Shown: positions 8,835-17,188, numbered from the stretch's first letter. The stretch is DNA of 44,731 nt from Solibacteraceae bacterium (GCA_021324015.1 JAJPJX010000191.1:1-44731), one strand, 5' to 3'. Program-made: numbers and translations. Notes: a model not told the origin generated them from the sequence alone.

Positions 8835-10034
8835 CTAGCGGCTCCGGGCTGTGACATCTTGCCGCGCCGCCGCCGCAACCCGCCGTCCGCCGTCCTTCGC
8901 TCTGGCCGCGCCAGCCGTGCGGTCCAGAATGTTCTTCCACGCCTCCCACAGATCCAACGGCTTGCTGATCACATACTCCCGGCCCTGGAAAAACCGGACC
9001 ACGTCCCCGATGGCGTCGCTCCACGGGTCCGCGGTGGGGTTCGCATTGTAGTCCAGGTAGAAAATCGGATACGCTGGGCTGCCCAGCACGTTCAGACAGT
9101 CCAGCGAAACGTGCGGGGGCTCCACCGCCCGCGGGCCGGCAAAGATCAGCGCATCCGGCGGATCGGACGCATCGATCTCCTGGGCGAGGAGTTGGGCCAG
9201 AAACTCGGCTTCGGCGTTCTTCTCCCCCAGCCGCGCCGCGTCCACGGTCCCCGGCGGTTGCGCGCGCATGGCCTTCCCCAAAGCCGGAAGGTTTACGTTC
9301 TCCGACTCCCGTTGCCGGTAGATCACCCGCCCCTGTGGCAGGTCGAAAGCCACCACCGATAATTGGCCGATGCGCGCATCGCGCTCGATGACCTTCAGCA
9401 TCGAGCCCAGCGCGAAGCGATCCCGCGTGCTGAGCGCCGCCGCGCTCGGATCCGGAGGCGCGACATTGACAAAGACCGCCACCTTCAGCCTGCCGAGGTG
9501 GCCTCCCTTCACCTCCGGGGGCTGGCTGAAAGGGTCTATCCCCGCCACCTCAATGTGACCCGGGTGCATCGCCGTCTCCACCTTTGCGCCATACCGCGAG
9601 CTACCCACCCGGAACGACCAATGGGCAGTGCGAAATCTCCCGCCGCGGCCGCGCATCAGCCAATTCACGCGATACTCGCCTTCTCCCAGGCTGAACAGCG
9701 CTCCCCCGTCGGCCTCTCCCCCCGCCGGTTGCACGCTCAGATCTTGGACAAAATACCGCGGCGCACCGCGCGGTCTCGCTGGCGTGATTTCCGTGGTGAT
9801 CCTCAGCACGCCGTCAGCCCGGAACTGCCGCCGCGGCACGTGCACCTCGAACCCAGCGTGATACAGCAGGTCAATCCCCAGGAAAGGCGCGATCCGCGTC
9901 AGGCGGCACTCCAGGTCTTGCCCGGATGCCTTTGCATGCAGCAGTGCGTAATCGCTGTCCTGCACCCAGTCGTTCTGTGCTGTGACCTGTCGTGCAAGCA
10001 CGGGAAAACCCAGCAACCCGGCCGCGCAAAGCAT
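8835..10034 (-). CDS. Secreted protein of unknown function
   Basis: I do not recognise a catalytic domain. The chosen start (ATG 10032-10034) gives 399 residues beginning with a hydrophobic stretch (MLCAAGLLGFPVLA) that resembles a short signal peptide ending near VTAQ. A longer form with 32 more residues (ATG 10128-10130) is possible, but that extension looks unlike a signal sequence and neither start has a clear ribosome site. The middle is rich in predicted beta strands and the C-terminal part holds a DALIFAGPRAVEPP stretch. The composition resembles secreted acidobacterial orphan proteins. It lies tail-to-tail with hepT and downstream of the oxidoreductase operon on the same strand, with no evident functional link. 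Confidence 0.7.
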   Translation of the reverse strand: MLCAAGLLGFPVLARQVTAQNDWVQDSDYALLHAKASGQDLECRLTRIAPFLGIDLLYHAGFEVHVPRRQFRADGVLRITTEITPARPRGAPRYFVQDLSVQPAGGEADGGALFSLGEGEYRVNWLMRGRGGRFRTAHWSFRVGSSRYGAKVETAMHPGHIEVAGIDPFSQPPEVKGGHLGRLKVAVFVNVAPPDPSAAALSTRDRFALGSMLKVIERDARIGQLSVVAFDLPQGRVIYRQRESENVNLPALGKAMRAQPPGTVDAARLGEKNAEAEFLAQLLAQEIDASDPPDALIFAGPRAVEPPHVSLDCLNVLGSPAYPIFYLDYNANPTADPWSDAIGDVVRFFQGREYVISKPLDLWEAWKNILDRTAGAARAKDGGRRVAAAARQDVTARSR

Positions 10035-10367
10035 TCGAGCACCCGCAATCGATGGAAACCGCAACCCTGAGCCCTCTAGGCTGCAGGGTACGTCCGGCGC
10101 CGCGGCCCGGAAATCGGGCCACCACGCCATTTGCGAATCAGGCGCACGGGAGAAACAGGAGGCGAACCGGCGCCGTCAAGCTTTCGTTCCAGGCCCTCCT
10201 CGGCACGTTTCGTCACCCGTCATACTGCTTCCACGGTATGGCCGCCTACGTGGGGCTGCCAGGTAGCCTGTGTGCGCATAGTATCTCGCGCCGCCGAAAG
10301 CACTGATGAGGAATTCGTCACGACAGGGCTGCCCCACCCTCCCCGCGTGCCGCCCCAGTCCTCTTCT
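10035..10367. other. Intergenic stretch with no recognised feature
   Basis: This stretch separates the oxidoreductase operon from the secreted protein gene at 8835-10034; its last part would be coding if the longer start of that gene were used. I see no convincing RNA, terminator with a T-run, or repeat. It should contain the promoter of the secreted protein gene, but no clear -35/-10 pair could be picked out. Confidence 0.4.
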
Positions 10368-11183
10368 TCACACCTGCAGAAACACCCCCGCGCAGACCGC
10401 ATCCCATGCCTCCGCGGGAACCGCTTCCGAGAGATTCTGCACCATCACTCCGCCGTCCGCCAGACTGTGCCCCAGCGTCCACTGCACCCGTTCTAGCTCC
10501 CGCCGCATCCACGGTGCGGCCTCGTCCGGCCGCAGCAGGTGCCGCGCATCCAACCTGCCCTCCGCGGGCTTCACCTTCAGGTACCATCCGGCTTCGGGAC
10601 CGCCCGTAGCCGCCACCTCCCCGTCCACCGGAGAGAGCACGCGCACGTCCGACCCGTGCTTCCACATGCGCCAGCCCGTCCCGTTGACGGAAATCCGCCT
10701 TCCGGCTTTCGGCAGCCGCACACGGTCGGGCGTGCCCATCAGGCGGCTCGCCAGCTCGTCCAGACCGACCGTGACCGTGCCGTCCTTCTCCGGCCGCACC
10801 CAGGTGTGGCCCCGGTGGTACAGCCGGTCGAGCGGCAACCGCACCCCCCCCGCCTCGGTATCCGCCGCCGGCGCTTGCGCCGGCGGGCGCTCCTCCAGCA
10901 GCCTGGCATGCGTCTCGCAGCGCCGGCAGTCGAAGCCTAGCTCGCACACGCGCTCGCGCATTTCACCGGTCAGTGCGTGCCGGCACGCACGATCCCGCGC
11001 GGGCAGGTCGTGGAAGTCCGCCTGCCAGCGGATTGCCTCCGCCCGGTTGGCTCGGTAGCTCCGCCAGGCTCGCACGGCCGCCAGCGCCAGCGTCAGGAAC
11101 ACCACCGCCACCACCGTATAGAAAATGCCCAGAAAGATCAGGTGGCCGGGCGTCCACTCAAAGCCGTCAATCCCCGGAAACAC
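10368..11183 (-). CDS. Membrane-anchored Cys-rich GcvH-like protein without the lipoyl lysine
   Basis: Residues 13-37 form one transmembrane helix. A Cys motif follows: CRHALTGE (Cys67), Cys80, and FDCRRC (Cys86, Cys89), that is CX12CX5CX2C. Residues 115-195 match the glycine-cleavage H-protein fold (LYHRGHTWVRP, VGLDELASRLMG, VLSPVDGEV). In true GcvH a lipoylated Lys lies seven residues before the Ser-Pro turn; here that position is Gly177 in the string HGSDVRVLSP, and the nearest Lys (175) is two residues off register. The domain therefore probably has a structural or cluster-binding role, not lipoyl transfer. It is the last gene of the oxidoreductase operon, overlapping nrfD by 17 bases. 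This Cys-rich/GcvH architecture recurs in respiratory gene clusters of anaerobes, but I know of no assigned function. Confidence 0.85.
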   Translation of the reverse strand: MFPGIDGFEWTPGHLIFLGIFYTVVAVVFLTLALAAVRAWRSYRANRAEAIRWQADFHDLPARDRACRHALTGEMRERVCELGFDCRRCETHARLLEERPPAQAPAADTEAGGVRLPLDRLYHRGHTWVRPEKDGTVTVGLDELASRLMGTPDRVRLPKAGRRISVNGTGWRMWKHGSDVRVLSPVDGEVAATGGPEAGWYLKVKPAEGRLDARHLLRPDEAAPWMRRELERVQWTLGHSLADGGVMVQNLSEAVPAEAWDAVCAGVFLQV

Positions 11184-12417
11184 GCGGCACCTCCGCCAGT
11201 TCTCTCTCCTGCGGGAAGAGAGGCAAATACCGGAAAGAAAGCGAATACACCAGCACGCCGTACGCGATCACCGCCAGGAACGTGCCCACTTCCTGCCAGC
11301 TTGGGGTATAGGAAAGAAACGCATCGAAGGGCAGCGTCGGCAACGCCAGCGTCTGAATGGTGAGCACGAACCGGTTCAGCCCGATCCCGCTGCACACCAG
11401 CACCGCCGCGCCCACCAGCCACCCGGTCCTCTGCCGCTTCTTCTCATCCAGCAGGACGAGCGCCGGCGCCAGCCCGAACACCACGATCTCCGCGAACAGG
11501 ATCCACGTGCCGAACGGCCTCCAGGCATAGAACTGGTGCGCCGCGAAGCCCGTGGCCGGCGCGGTCTCGTTGATCCAGACGAGCGTGTCCACCGCCTTCG
11601 CCAGCACGTAGACAATCAGGAGCACGCCCGAAATCCGGCCCAGCTCCGCCATCACTTCCAGCTTTACCAGCCGCTTGCGCGAGATCTTCGAAACCAGCCA
11701 CGTGGTCAGCAAAATGAACGCCGGTCCGGCCGCCGCCGCTGACAGGATAAACAGGAAGAACGTCGAGGGCCAGATGGCAAACCCTTCACGGAAGGCGAAC
11801 GGCCGCCCGCGCAGCACGCCGTACAGCCCGCCCAGCGAGCCCTGGTGGAAGAAGGAGAGAAATGTTCCCACCCCCGCCAGCACGTACATCACCTTGTGCA
11901 GTTCGAACTCGAACACCAGGAACGACGGCACCTGCCGGATCTTGCGATTCTTCAGCAGAATCGGCAGGTACTCGATGGCCAGCACCGTCAGGTAGCAGGT
12001 GATGCAAAAGGTCACCTCGGTGAGCATCGAATGCACGTTGGGGTGCCAGAAGGTGAACCACGCCCGGAGCGGCTGCCCCACATCCACCATCAGCACCACC
12101 ACCGCGCCGCTGTAGCACACAAAGCCGATCACTACCGCGCTGTTGATCACCGCCTTCAATTCGTGCCGCTTCAGAATGTAAAGCAGGAATCCGGTAAAAA
12201 ACGCGCCCGCGCCCAGCGCGATCACCGTCAGGTCCAGAAAAATCCACAACCCGAAGGCAAAGCGGTTGTCCATGTTGGTCTGATTCAGGCCCCGGACCAG
12301 GCACAGCCCCGCCGAATACGCCCCAAAGGCCGCTAGCGCCGCCCACGGCACGAGCCATAGCAGGAACTGCCGTGGCGAACAGCGCCGCACTCCACGCGAA
12401 ATCAAGGCCCTATCCAC
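11167..12417 (-). CDS. NrfD/PsrC-family quinone-interacting membrane subunit (QrcD-like)
   Basis: This is a 416-residue polytopic protein with about ten hydrophobic segments, including GLWIFLDLTVIALGAGAFF and GVGTFLSFFHQGSLGGLYGV, both characteristic of NrfD-type subunits. Such proteins bind menaquinone and anchor a periplasmic iron-sulfur subunit. The start is GTG at 12415-12417, inside the last codons of the ferredoxin gene (overlap 12410-12417); the open frame continues upstream only as ferredoxin sequence. There is one NrfD gene in the operon, as in the Qrc complex, whereas alternative complex III has two. Confidence 0.9.
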   Translation of the reverse strand: MDRALISRGVRRCSPRQFLLWLVPWAALAAFGAYSAGLCLVRGLNQTNMDNRFAFGLWIFLDLTVIALGAGAFFTGFLLYILKRHELKAVINSAVVIGFVCYSGAVVVLMVDVGQPLRAWFTFWHPNVHSMLTEVTFCITCYLTVLAIEYLPILLKNRKIRQVPSFLVFEFELHKVMYVLAGVGTFLSFFHQGSLGGLYGVLRGRPFAFREGFAIWPSTFFLFILSAAAAGPAFILLTTWLVSKISRKRLVKLEVMAELGRISGVLLIVYVLAKAVDTLVWINETAPATGFAAHQFYAWRPFGTWILFAEIVVFGLAPALVLLDEKKRQRTGWLVGAAVLVCSGIGLNRFVLTIQTLALPTLPFDAFLSYTPSWQEVGTFLAVIAYGVLVYSLSFRYLPLFPQERELAEVPRVSGD

Positions 12418-13189
12418 GGATCTCCTCTTTCTTCCTCCGCCCGAAATCTTGCTGTGCCACCTGGTGCACCCAGGGACGGCTCGATCGGTAGTAAACCTTC
12501 GGCTCCGTGCCCAGCTTTTGCAGCAGCCGGAATGTATTGCCGCCCCGCGCCTGCTCCGCCGCGGCGCTGTTTTCGTCCGCCAGATCGCCGAAGGTAATCG
12601 CCGCGGTCGGGCACGCCTCCACGCACGCCGGCACATACTCGCCGGGCTTCGGCTCCGCCCGCCCTGCCGCCGCCGCGCGCTCCCGGGCGGCGTGCAACCG
12701 GCCCTGGCAGAAATTGCACTTCTCCACTACGCCCCGCATCCGCGGCGCCACCGCCGGATTCAGCGTCCTCTCCATGCCCTTAGGCCACACCGGGTCCCAC
12801 CAGTTGAAATACCGCGCGTGATACGGGCAGGCCGCCATGCAGTAGCGGCAGCCCAGGCAGCGCTGCGGCATCTGCCCCACAATGCCCGTCTCCCGATCCA
12901 CATCCACCGCCTGCTGCGGGCACACCGAAACACACGGCGTCTGGTGCCCGCACTGCTGGCACATCACCGGCACGAAAGCCGTCCGGTTCTCCGGAAACGA
13001 AGCGCCATTGTGAATCTGGTAGACCCGCACCCAGGTGATCCCCGTGCGGTCCGTCGCCTCCGGCTGCGCCGGCGGCACGTTGTTCTCCACCGCGCACGCG
13101 ATCATGCACGCCCCGCACCCGGTGCACCGGTCCACATCAATCACCATCCCGTAACGCGCCGGTCTCTTCCGCTTGGTGTCCATAGTCAT
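12410..13189 (-). CDS. Four-cluster [4Fe-4S] ferredoxin subunit (QrcC/NrfC-like)
   Basis: The 259 residues carry four Cys sets. The first is CTGCGACMIAC (Cys22, 25, 28, 32). The second is CQQCGHQTPCVSVC, with five rather than four residues between its second and third Cys. The third is CLGCRYCMAAC. The fourth is CNFC plus CVEAC. This arrangement is that of the electron-transfer subunits pairing molybdopterin-family proteins with NrfD. The ATG at 13187-13189 overlaps the stop of the molybdopterin gene as ATGA. No signal peptide is seen, so export would depend on the Tat signal of its partner, as known for related complexes. Confidence 0.92.
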   Translation of the reverse strand: MTMDTKRKRPARYGMVIDVDRCTGCGACMIACAVENNVPPAQPEATDRTGITWVRVYQIHNGASFPENRTAFVPVMCQQCGHQTPCVSVCPQQAVDVDRETGIVGQMPQRCLGCRYCMAACPYHARYFNWWDPVWPKGMERTLNPAVAPRMRGVVEKCNFCQGRLHAARERAAAAGRAEPKPGEYVPACVEACPTAAITFGDLADENSAAAEQARGGNTFRLLQKLGTEPKVYYRSSRPWVHQVAQQDFGRRKKEEIRG

Positions 13190-15288
13190 ACCTTCCAGAT
13201 CCTCGCCCGCGCCGCGCGCCAGGAGCAGCCGCCCTCCAGGTCGCACACCTCCAGCACGCTCCGTGTCCGCGGAGGCTCCGGCCCCACCGCCACCTGGATC
13301 ACCCCCGGCATCACCGCCGGGTCGAAGAACACCGCCACCCCGCAGGAACCGCACTGTGTCTCGATCACTCCCCGGCAGCCGTCCGTCAGCCCGCAGGCCG
13401 CGCCGGTCGCCGGATGCACCGCCGCCTGATTGCCTGCGCGCCGCAAGCCGGATTCCTGGTAGACCTTGCTCATCACCGGCGAAAGCGCCGTGTTGCCGGT
13501 GGCCCCGCGCCAGCCGAACGGCGCCAGCACCAGCGGATACTGGCCGGCCGGCGCTTCGCCCGCATCCAGCCGCCCCGCGGCGGCCCGCCGCAACCGTGCC
13601 GCGCCGTCGCCGTGCCTGCCGAGCAGGGCCACTCCCGGCGCCGCGCGGCCACCCACGCGCTCGTCCTGCCAGCAGGCGCCTTCTGTCAGCGCGTTCCAGA
13701 ACTTCTCCGCCGATCCCACCTCTGCCAGCGGTTCTACCTTCCCGGTCGTGTAGGTGGTGACCGTCCCGCGCCCGGTACGATACACCGCCGCCGCGCGCCG
13801 CTTAATCCAATCTGAAAGCGTCCCCGCATTCCCGGTCACCCGGCCCACAAACTCCACCGGCTCCACCACGCCCTGCGGCGGCGCCACCAATGCGGTCGAG
13901 AGGCTGAAAGAAGCTTCCGCCGCGTCCGCCGGCGCTGGCACATCCTGCAAGGACTCCAGGTACATAGGCGCCGGAATGAGGTAGTCCGCGTGCCCGGCGT
14001 ATCCCGCCCGGTAGGCCGCCAGGCTCACCACCAGCGCTTTGCCGCTCGCCAGTTTTTGCTCTACCAGCCGCCAGGGCAGCGCATCCACCGCCGCCGAAGC
14101 GTCGATGAACAGCAGGCCCACCGAACCGTTCGGCAGGTCCTGAATTTCCGTCACCGGCGCGGCGCCCGCTTCCAGTTCTTTGGGAGCGGGGACCGCCCTT
14201 CGCCGGACGATCCCTCCGTCCCGCTCCAAACCTCCCAGCAGCAGGTTCAGCCCGCCGATAGCCATCTCTTCCTCGCGGCCCAGAGGCCCGCCCCCGGGAT
14301 CCCCGCCGCCAACCGCGATCGCCGGCCGTCGCCCTGCCACCAGGCGTGCCGTCTGGATCACCTGTTCTGCCGCCACTCCGCTCAGCCCCGCCACGCGCTC
14401 CGGCGGAAACTCGCCGGCCACCTTCCGGTACGCGGCGAAATCCCCCGCCCTCCGCGCCGCGGCTTCGTCGTACAGCCGTTCCTCGATCAGCACATGGGCC
14501 AGAGCCAAGGCGAAAGCCGCCTCTGTACCCGGACGAATCGGCACCCACTGGTCCGCCAGCGCCGCCGTGCGCGAGTAGCGCGTCTCCACCTGCACGATCT
14601 GGAAGCGTTCCCGCCGCCGCAACACCCGCCCCGGCGTGCTCCAGCCGTCCAGCACCGGCGCGCCGAAACTCAGAATGGTCCTCACCCGCTCCAGGTCCAG
14701 CCCCAGCGGTCCCGCGTCTCCTTCGATCAGTTCCGCGAGCGCCGCCAGCGTCGCGCCCTCGCGCTCCGGCGGGGTCACGTACCGGCCCTGCGGCATGTCC
14801 GCCAGCCAGCGCCGGTACAGCCACGAAGCCGTGCGCCCGGGCCGCTCGTCCAGCACCGCCACCAGGTTCTTCGACCCGCTGCGCCGCATCTCCACCAGCG
14901 CCGCCGCGATCTCTGCCGCCGCCGTGTCCAGCCCTACCGGGCGGCCTCCCCGCAGCGCCTGCCTCACGCGCAGCGGATGATAGGGCAGATGATGCCCGGC
15001 CAGTCCCAGCGCGCACAACACGCCCCGTGTCGCCGGGTGCTCCGCCACACCCGCCAGCGCCACAGGCTGTCCGCCTACGCAGCGCGCCCGCACCGCGCAC
15101 CCCGCCGGGCACAGCGTGCAGGCGGTGAATTTCGTCCCGATCTCCCCGCGCGGAGGCCGCGGGATCCAGGACCAGTTCTGCGACCACAGCGCCGTGTCTT
15201 CCAGCAGCTTCCAGGGCACCGGCGTGATCGCCAGGCCCGCCACCGATCCAGCGGCGAATTTGAACAGGTCGCGGCGTCCCACTTTCAT
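13186..15288 (-). CDS. Tat-exported molybdopterin-oxidoreductase-family subunit (QrcB-like)
   Basis: A twin-arginine signal opens the protein (RRDLFKFAAG). A [4Fe-4S] motif follows at Cys57, Cys60, Cys64 and Cys92 (CX2CX3CX27C). The rest has the MopB fold, with ILSFGAP, ADQWVPIRPGTEAA and a C-terminal beta-barrel domain. Between residues 157 and 205, where related enzymes place the Mo-ligating Cys or Ser, neither residue occurs. That recalls QrcB, which is reported to lack the molybdenum cofactor, and suggests a structural/electron-transfer role. The start is ATG 15286-15288 with GGAGG nine bases upstream, giving 700 residues. It lies between the pentahaem cytochrome and the ferredoxin genes. 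An active Mo enzyme cannot be fully excluded by eye. Confidence 0.85.
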   Translation of the reverse strand: MKVGRRDLFKFAAGSVAGLAITPVPWKLLEDTALWSQNWSWIPRPPRGEIGTKFTACTLCPAGCAVRARCVGGQPVALAGVAEHPATRGVLCALGLAGHHLPYHPLRVRQALRGGRPVGLDTAAAEIAAALVEMRRSGSKNLVAVLDERPGRTASWLYRRWLADMPQGRYVTPPEREGATLAALAELIEGDAGPLGLDLERVRTILSFGAPVLDGWSTPGRVLRRRERFQIVQVETRYSRTAALADQWVPIRPGTEAAFALALAHVLIEERLYDEAAARRAGDFAAYRKVAGEFPPERVAGLSGVAAEQVIQTARLVAGRRPAIAVGGGDPGGGPLGREEEMAIGGLNLLLGGLERDGGIVRRRAVPAPKELEAGAAPVTEIQDLPNGSVGLLFIDASAAVDALPWRLVEQKLASGKALVVSLAAYRAGYAGHADYLIPAPMYLESLQDVPAPADAAEASFSLSTALVAPPQGVVEPVEFVGRVTGNAGTLSDWIKRRAAAVYRTGRGTVTTYTTGKVEPLAEVGSAEKFWNALTEGACWQDERVGGRAAPGVALLGRHGDGAARLRRAAAGRLDAGEAPAGQYPLVLAPFGWRGATGNTALSPVMSKVYQESGLRRAGNQAAVHPATGAACGLTDGCRGVIETQCGSCGVAVFFDPAVMPGVIQVAVGPEPPRTRSVLEVCDLEGGCSWRAARARIWKV

Positions 15289-15301
15289 TTCGTGCTTCCT
15301 C

Positions 15302-15865
15302 CTACTTATGGCAATCCAGGCAGCCCTGCTGCCCCACGCCACAGCGCCCGTGGCAGTCCTCGCAGGTCTTCATCTTCTTGCCTCCCGGATTCCCCCGTAC
15401 GTCCCGGCTGTATCCGCTGATGCGGTCTTCTTCGTACGGCCGCAGCGTATCCGTCTTCCCGTGCTCTCCGTGGCACTGCTCGCAGGTGAGTTTCCCCAGC
15501 TTGATGTGCGCCGCGTGCGAAAACCAGACGTTCTCCGGCTGCCGTGCATAGACCAGCCACGGAATCTCGCGGTTCTGCGACACGTACTCGTCCACCAGCC
15601 GCTTTTCCGCCGCCGTGGACCCGATCGCCGACGCGTGGCATCCGGCGCACTTCTCGATCCCCGGTATGCCGCTGAAACTGCCGTCCTCCCGCAGTGCGTG
15701 GCAGTCCTCGCACTTCATGCCGCCCTTCTGGCCGGTGTGCGCCTTGTGGCTGAACGCCACCGGCTGCGGCTCCGCGCGGTACAGCATCGCCGGAAAGCCG
15801 AACCATCCCAGCCCCAGCGAGACCAGCACGCCCGCCGGAAACCAAATTCTGCCGTTGCTCTTCAT
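15302..15865 (-). CDS. Membrane-anchored pentahaem cytochrome c (QrcA-like)
   Basis: This 187-residue protein has an N-terminal hydrophobic anchor or signal (about 7-29) and five CXXCH haem sites at Cys52 (CEDCH), Cys73 (CAGCH), Cys128 (CEQCH), Cys168 (CEDCH) and Cys182 (CLDCH). FSHKAH and FSHAAH provide likely distal His ligands, as in class III/c7-type cytochromes. It should sit on the periplasmic face and exchange electrons between soluble donors or acceptors and the iron-sulfur chain of its partners. The ATG (15863-15865) overlaps the stop of the upstream GcvH-like gene, and 13 bases separate it from the molybdopterin gene. QrcA proteins usually carry six haems, so this is one short of that type. 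Confidence 0.9.
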   Translation of the reverse strand: MKSNGRIWFPAGVLVSLGLGWFGFPAMLYRAEPQPVAFSHKAHTGQKGGMKCEDCHALREDGSFSGIPGIEKCAGCHASAIGSTAAEKRLVDEYVSQNREIPWLVYARQPENVWFSHAAHIKLGKLTCEQCHGEHGKTDTLRPYEEDRISGYSRDVRGNPGGKKMKTCEDCHGRCGVGQQGCLDCHK

Positions 15866-16767
15866 GCCTCCCTCTTTCCGTAAGGGGAGAAAAATTCGTG
15901 CCACAACTGAAACCGTTCTTCCCGGTCCAGGCGCTCCGCGAGCTGCGGGTGCAGGATGCCTCCGTCGGCCATGCAGGAATACTCCAGCGCCGGCCCGGCT
16001 CCCGGATGCTCCTGCGCGAAACGGCCCAGGCGCTCCAATTCCCGCCCCATCCAGTCCGGCGCCTCCATGCCGGCGATCAGACCCATCAGCACCGGCTCGG
16101 CGCCTTCGAACAGCCAGCCGCGCCGGTACGGATCCGCTATTAGCCGCTCCGGCTCGCCGCGCAACTGCTGGTTCAGCCCGGTCACGGCCACCGGATTGGG
16201 AAACACCGCCTGCACGTCCATCCCGTGGGCCGTCAGCACTACCGCTGCAAGCGCCGCGCCTTCCAGCGTCAGGAAGCTCACTCGCTCCACCCGTCCCAAA
16301 ACCTTCGCCAGAAAGCCGTCGATCCCCAGGTGGCAGGTGCCGTCTTCCGCCATATCCAGCCACATGTGGTTGCTGGCGTAATACAGCCAGTTCGGGACCC
16401 GGATCCCGTGTACCCAGTGCTCCCGGGCCTCCTCGTTGCCGCCCCCCGCGCCTTCCCGGGCCCGCAGGTACCAGTCGCAATAACGGTATCGCTCCCCCGC
16501 GCAGCGCGAAAACGCCGATGCCCGGCTCGGCACGTACTTGGTCACCGGCGCTGCCGCGCAGTACTCCACTTCCGTCTCCGCCAGGAACGGGCACACCTCC
16601 CCCGCCTCCCCGTTTCCGCCCTGCTCCCGGTAAACCCCGCAGCCGGTGTAGGCCGCCGAGGAGCACCTTTCCCCCGCCACCTTCTCCGGCGTGCGCACGA
16701 TCATTTTCCGGAACACGGAATTCCGGCAATACTGCACTTCCGCCTGCTGTAAATAGGGGCACTTCAT
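15862..16767 (-). CDS. GcvH-like protein with a duplicated four-Cys domain and no lipoyl lysine
   Basis: The first 101 residues hold a tandem repeat. Cys3-Cys14-Cys35-Cys43 is mirrored by Cys59-Cys70-Cys89-Cys97, with matching strings CPYLQQAEVQYC and CPFLAETEVEYC. Residues 115-200 resemble the H-protein fold (SNHMWLDM, LGIDGFLAKVLG). The lipoyl-lysine region reads HGMDVQAVFP (181-190), with no Lys anywhere nearby, and it lines up with HGSDVRVLSP in the operon's other GcvH-like protein. No signal or transmembrane segment is evident, so it is probably cytoplasmic. Eight conserved-looking cysteines suggest metal clusters. The start is ATG 16765-16767 with GAGGAAAGG upstream; the stop overlaps the cytochrome gene. 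Function is unknown. Confidence 0.82.
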   Translation of the reverse strand: MKCPYLQQAEVQYCRNSVFRKMIVRTPEKVAGERCSSAAYTGCGVYREQGGNGEAGEVCPFLAETEVEYCAAAPVTKYVPSRASAFSRCAGERYRYCDWYLRAREGAGGGNEEAREHWVHGIRVPNWLYYASNHMWLDMAEDGTCHLGIDGFLAKVLGRVERVSFLTLEGAALAAVVLTAHGMDVQAVFPNPVAVTGLNQQLRGEPERLIADPYRRGWLFEGAEPVLMGLIAGMEAPDWMGRELERLGRFAQEHPGAGPALEYSCMADGGILHPQLAERLDREERFQLWHEFFSPYGKREA

Positions 16768-16787
16768 AGCGGGCCGGCCTTTCCTCG

Positions 16788-17048
16788 CTACGGCTGAGGC
16801 TTCCGTTTAGGTCCGATGGGCTCCCCGCCGTCCGCCAGCGTGACGCCTAACTCGTAGGAGTCCACCAGGTCCCGTACCTCCCGATCCAGATCGGCCATGG
16901 CCCGCGCGCGCTTCCGCCGCCGCTCGATCAGTTCCCGGACAATGCCCACCGCCACCACCAGGCAGCAAATCACCACCACCAGTCCGAGAACCAGGTTCGT
17001 CGCGTTCAGCCAGAATGTCTGCGGATCACTCCAGTTGACCTGCGTCAC
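16788..17048 (-). CDS. Small single-pass membrane protein heading the oxidoreductase operon
   Basis: This 86-residue protein has one transmembrane helix (about 17-40, LVLGLVVVICCLVVAVGIV) followed by a strongly basic patch (ERRRKRAR) and a soluble tail, so the C-terminus should be cytoplasmic. The start is GTG 17046-17048 with GGAGA seven bases upstream. It is 20 bases before the GcvH-like gene on the same strand. Such small proteins often act as assembly or accessory subunits of membrane oxidoreductases; that role is inferred from context only. Confidence 0.75.
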   Translation of the reverse strand: MTQVNWSDPQTFWLNATNLVLGLVVVICCLVVAVGIVRELIERRRKRARAMADLDREVRDLVDSYELGVTLADGGEPIGPKRKPQP

Positions 17049-17188
17049 AATCAGTCTCCTTCGAAGAGCCTGTGTGCACGCCGCTTACCCAACTCGCTGC
17101 GGTTGCAGTCAAAGGAGATAGACGAAATTCGCAACGCCGCTGTGCCGGATTTGCAGATTCCATAGTCTGAAATCCCCAAAGGCGCATT

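Noticed and set aside
10368-16767. Calling the two GcvH-like genes glycine cleavage H proteins
   Set aside because: Both lack the lipoyl lysine at its normal place, have extra Cys-rich domains, and no gcvT or gcvP gene is nearby.
10368-17048. Calling the operon alternative complex III (act)
   Set aside because: ACIII has a fused MopB-ferredoxin subunit and two NrfD-like proteins; here the MopB and ferredoxin genes are separate and there is one NrfD, which fits Qrc better.
17120-17150. GGCAC...TTGC on the minus strand as a sigma-54 promoter for the oxidoreductase operon
   Set aside because: Spacing between GG and the TTGC element is 12 instead of 10 bases, so the required geometry is missing.
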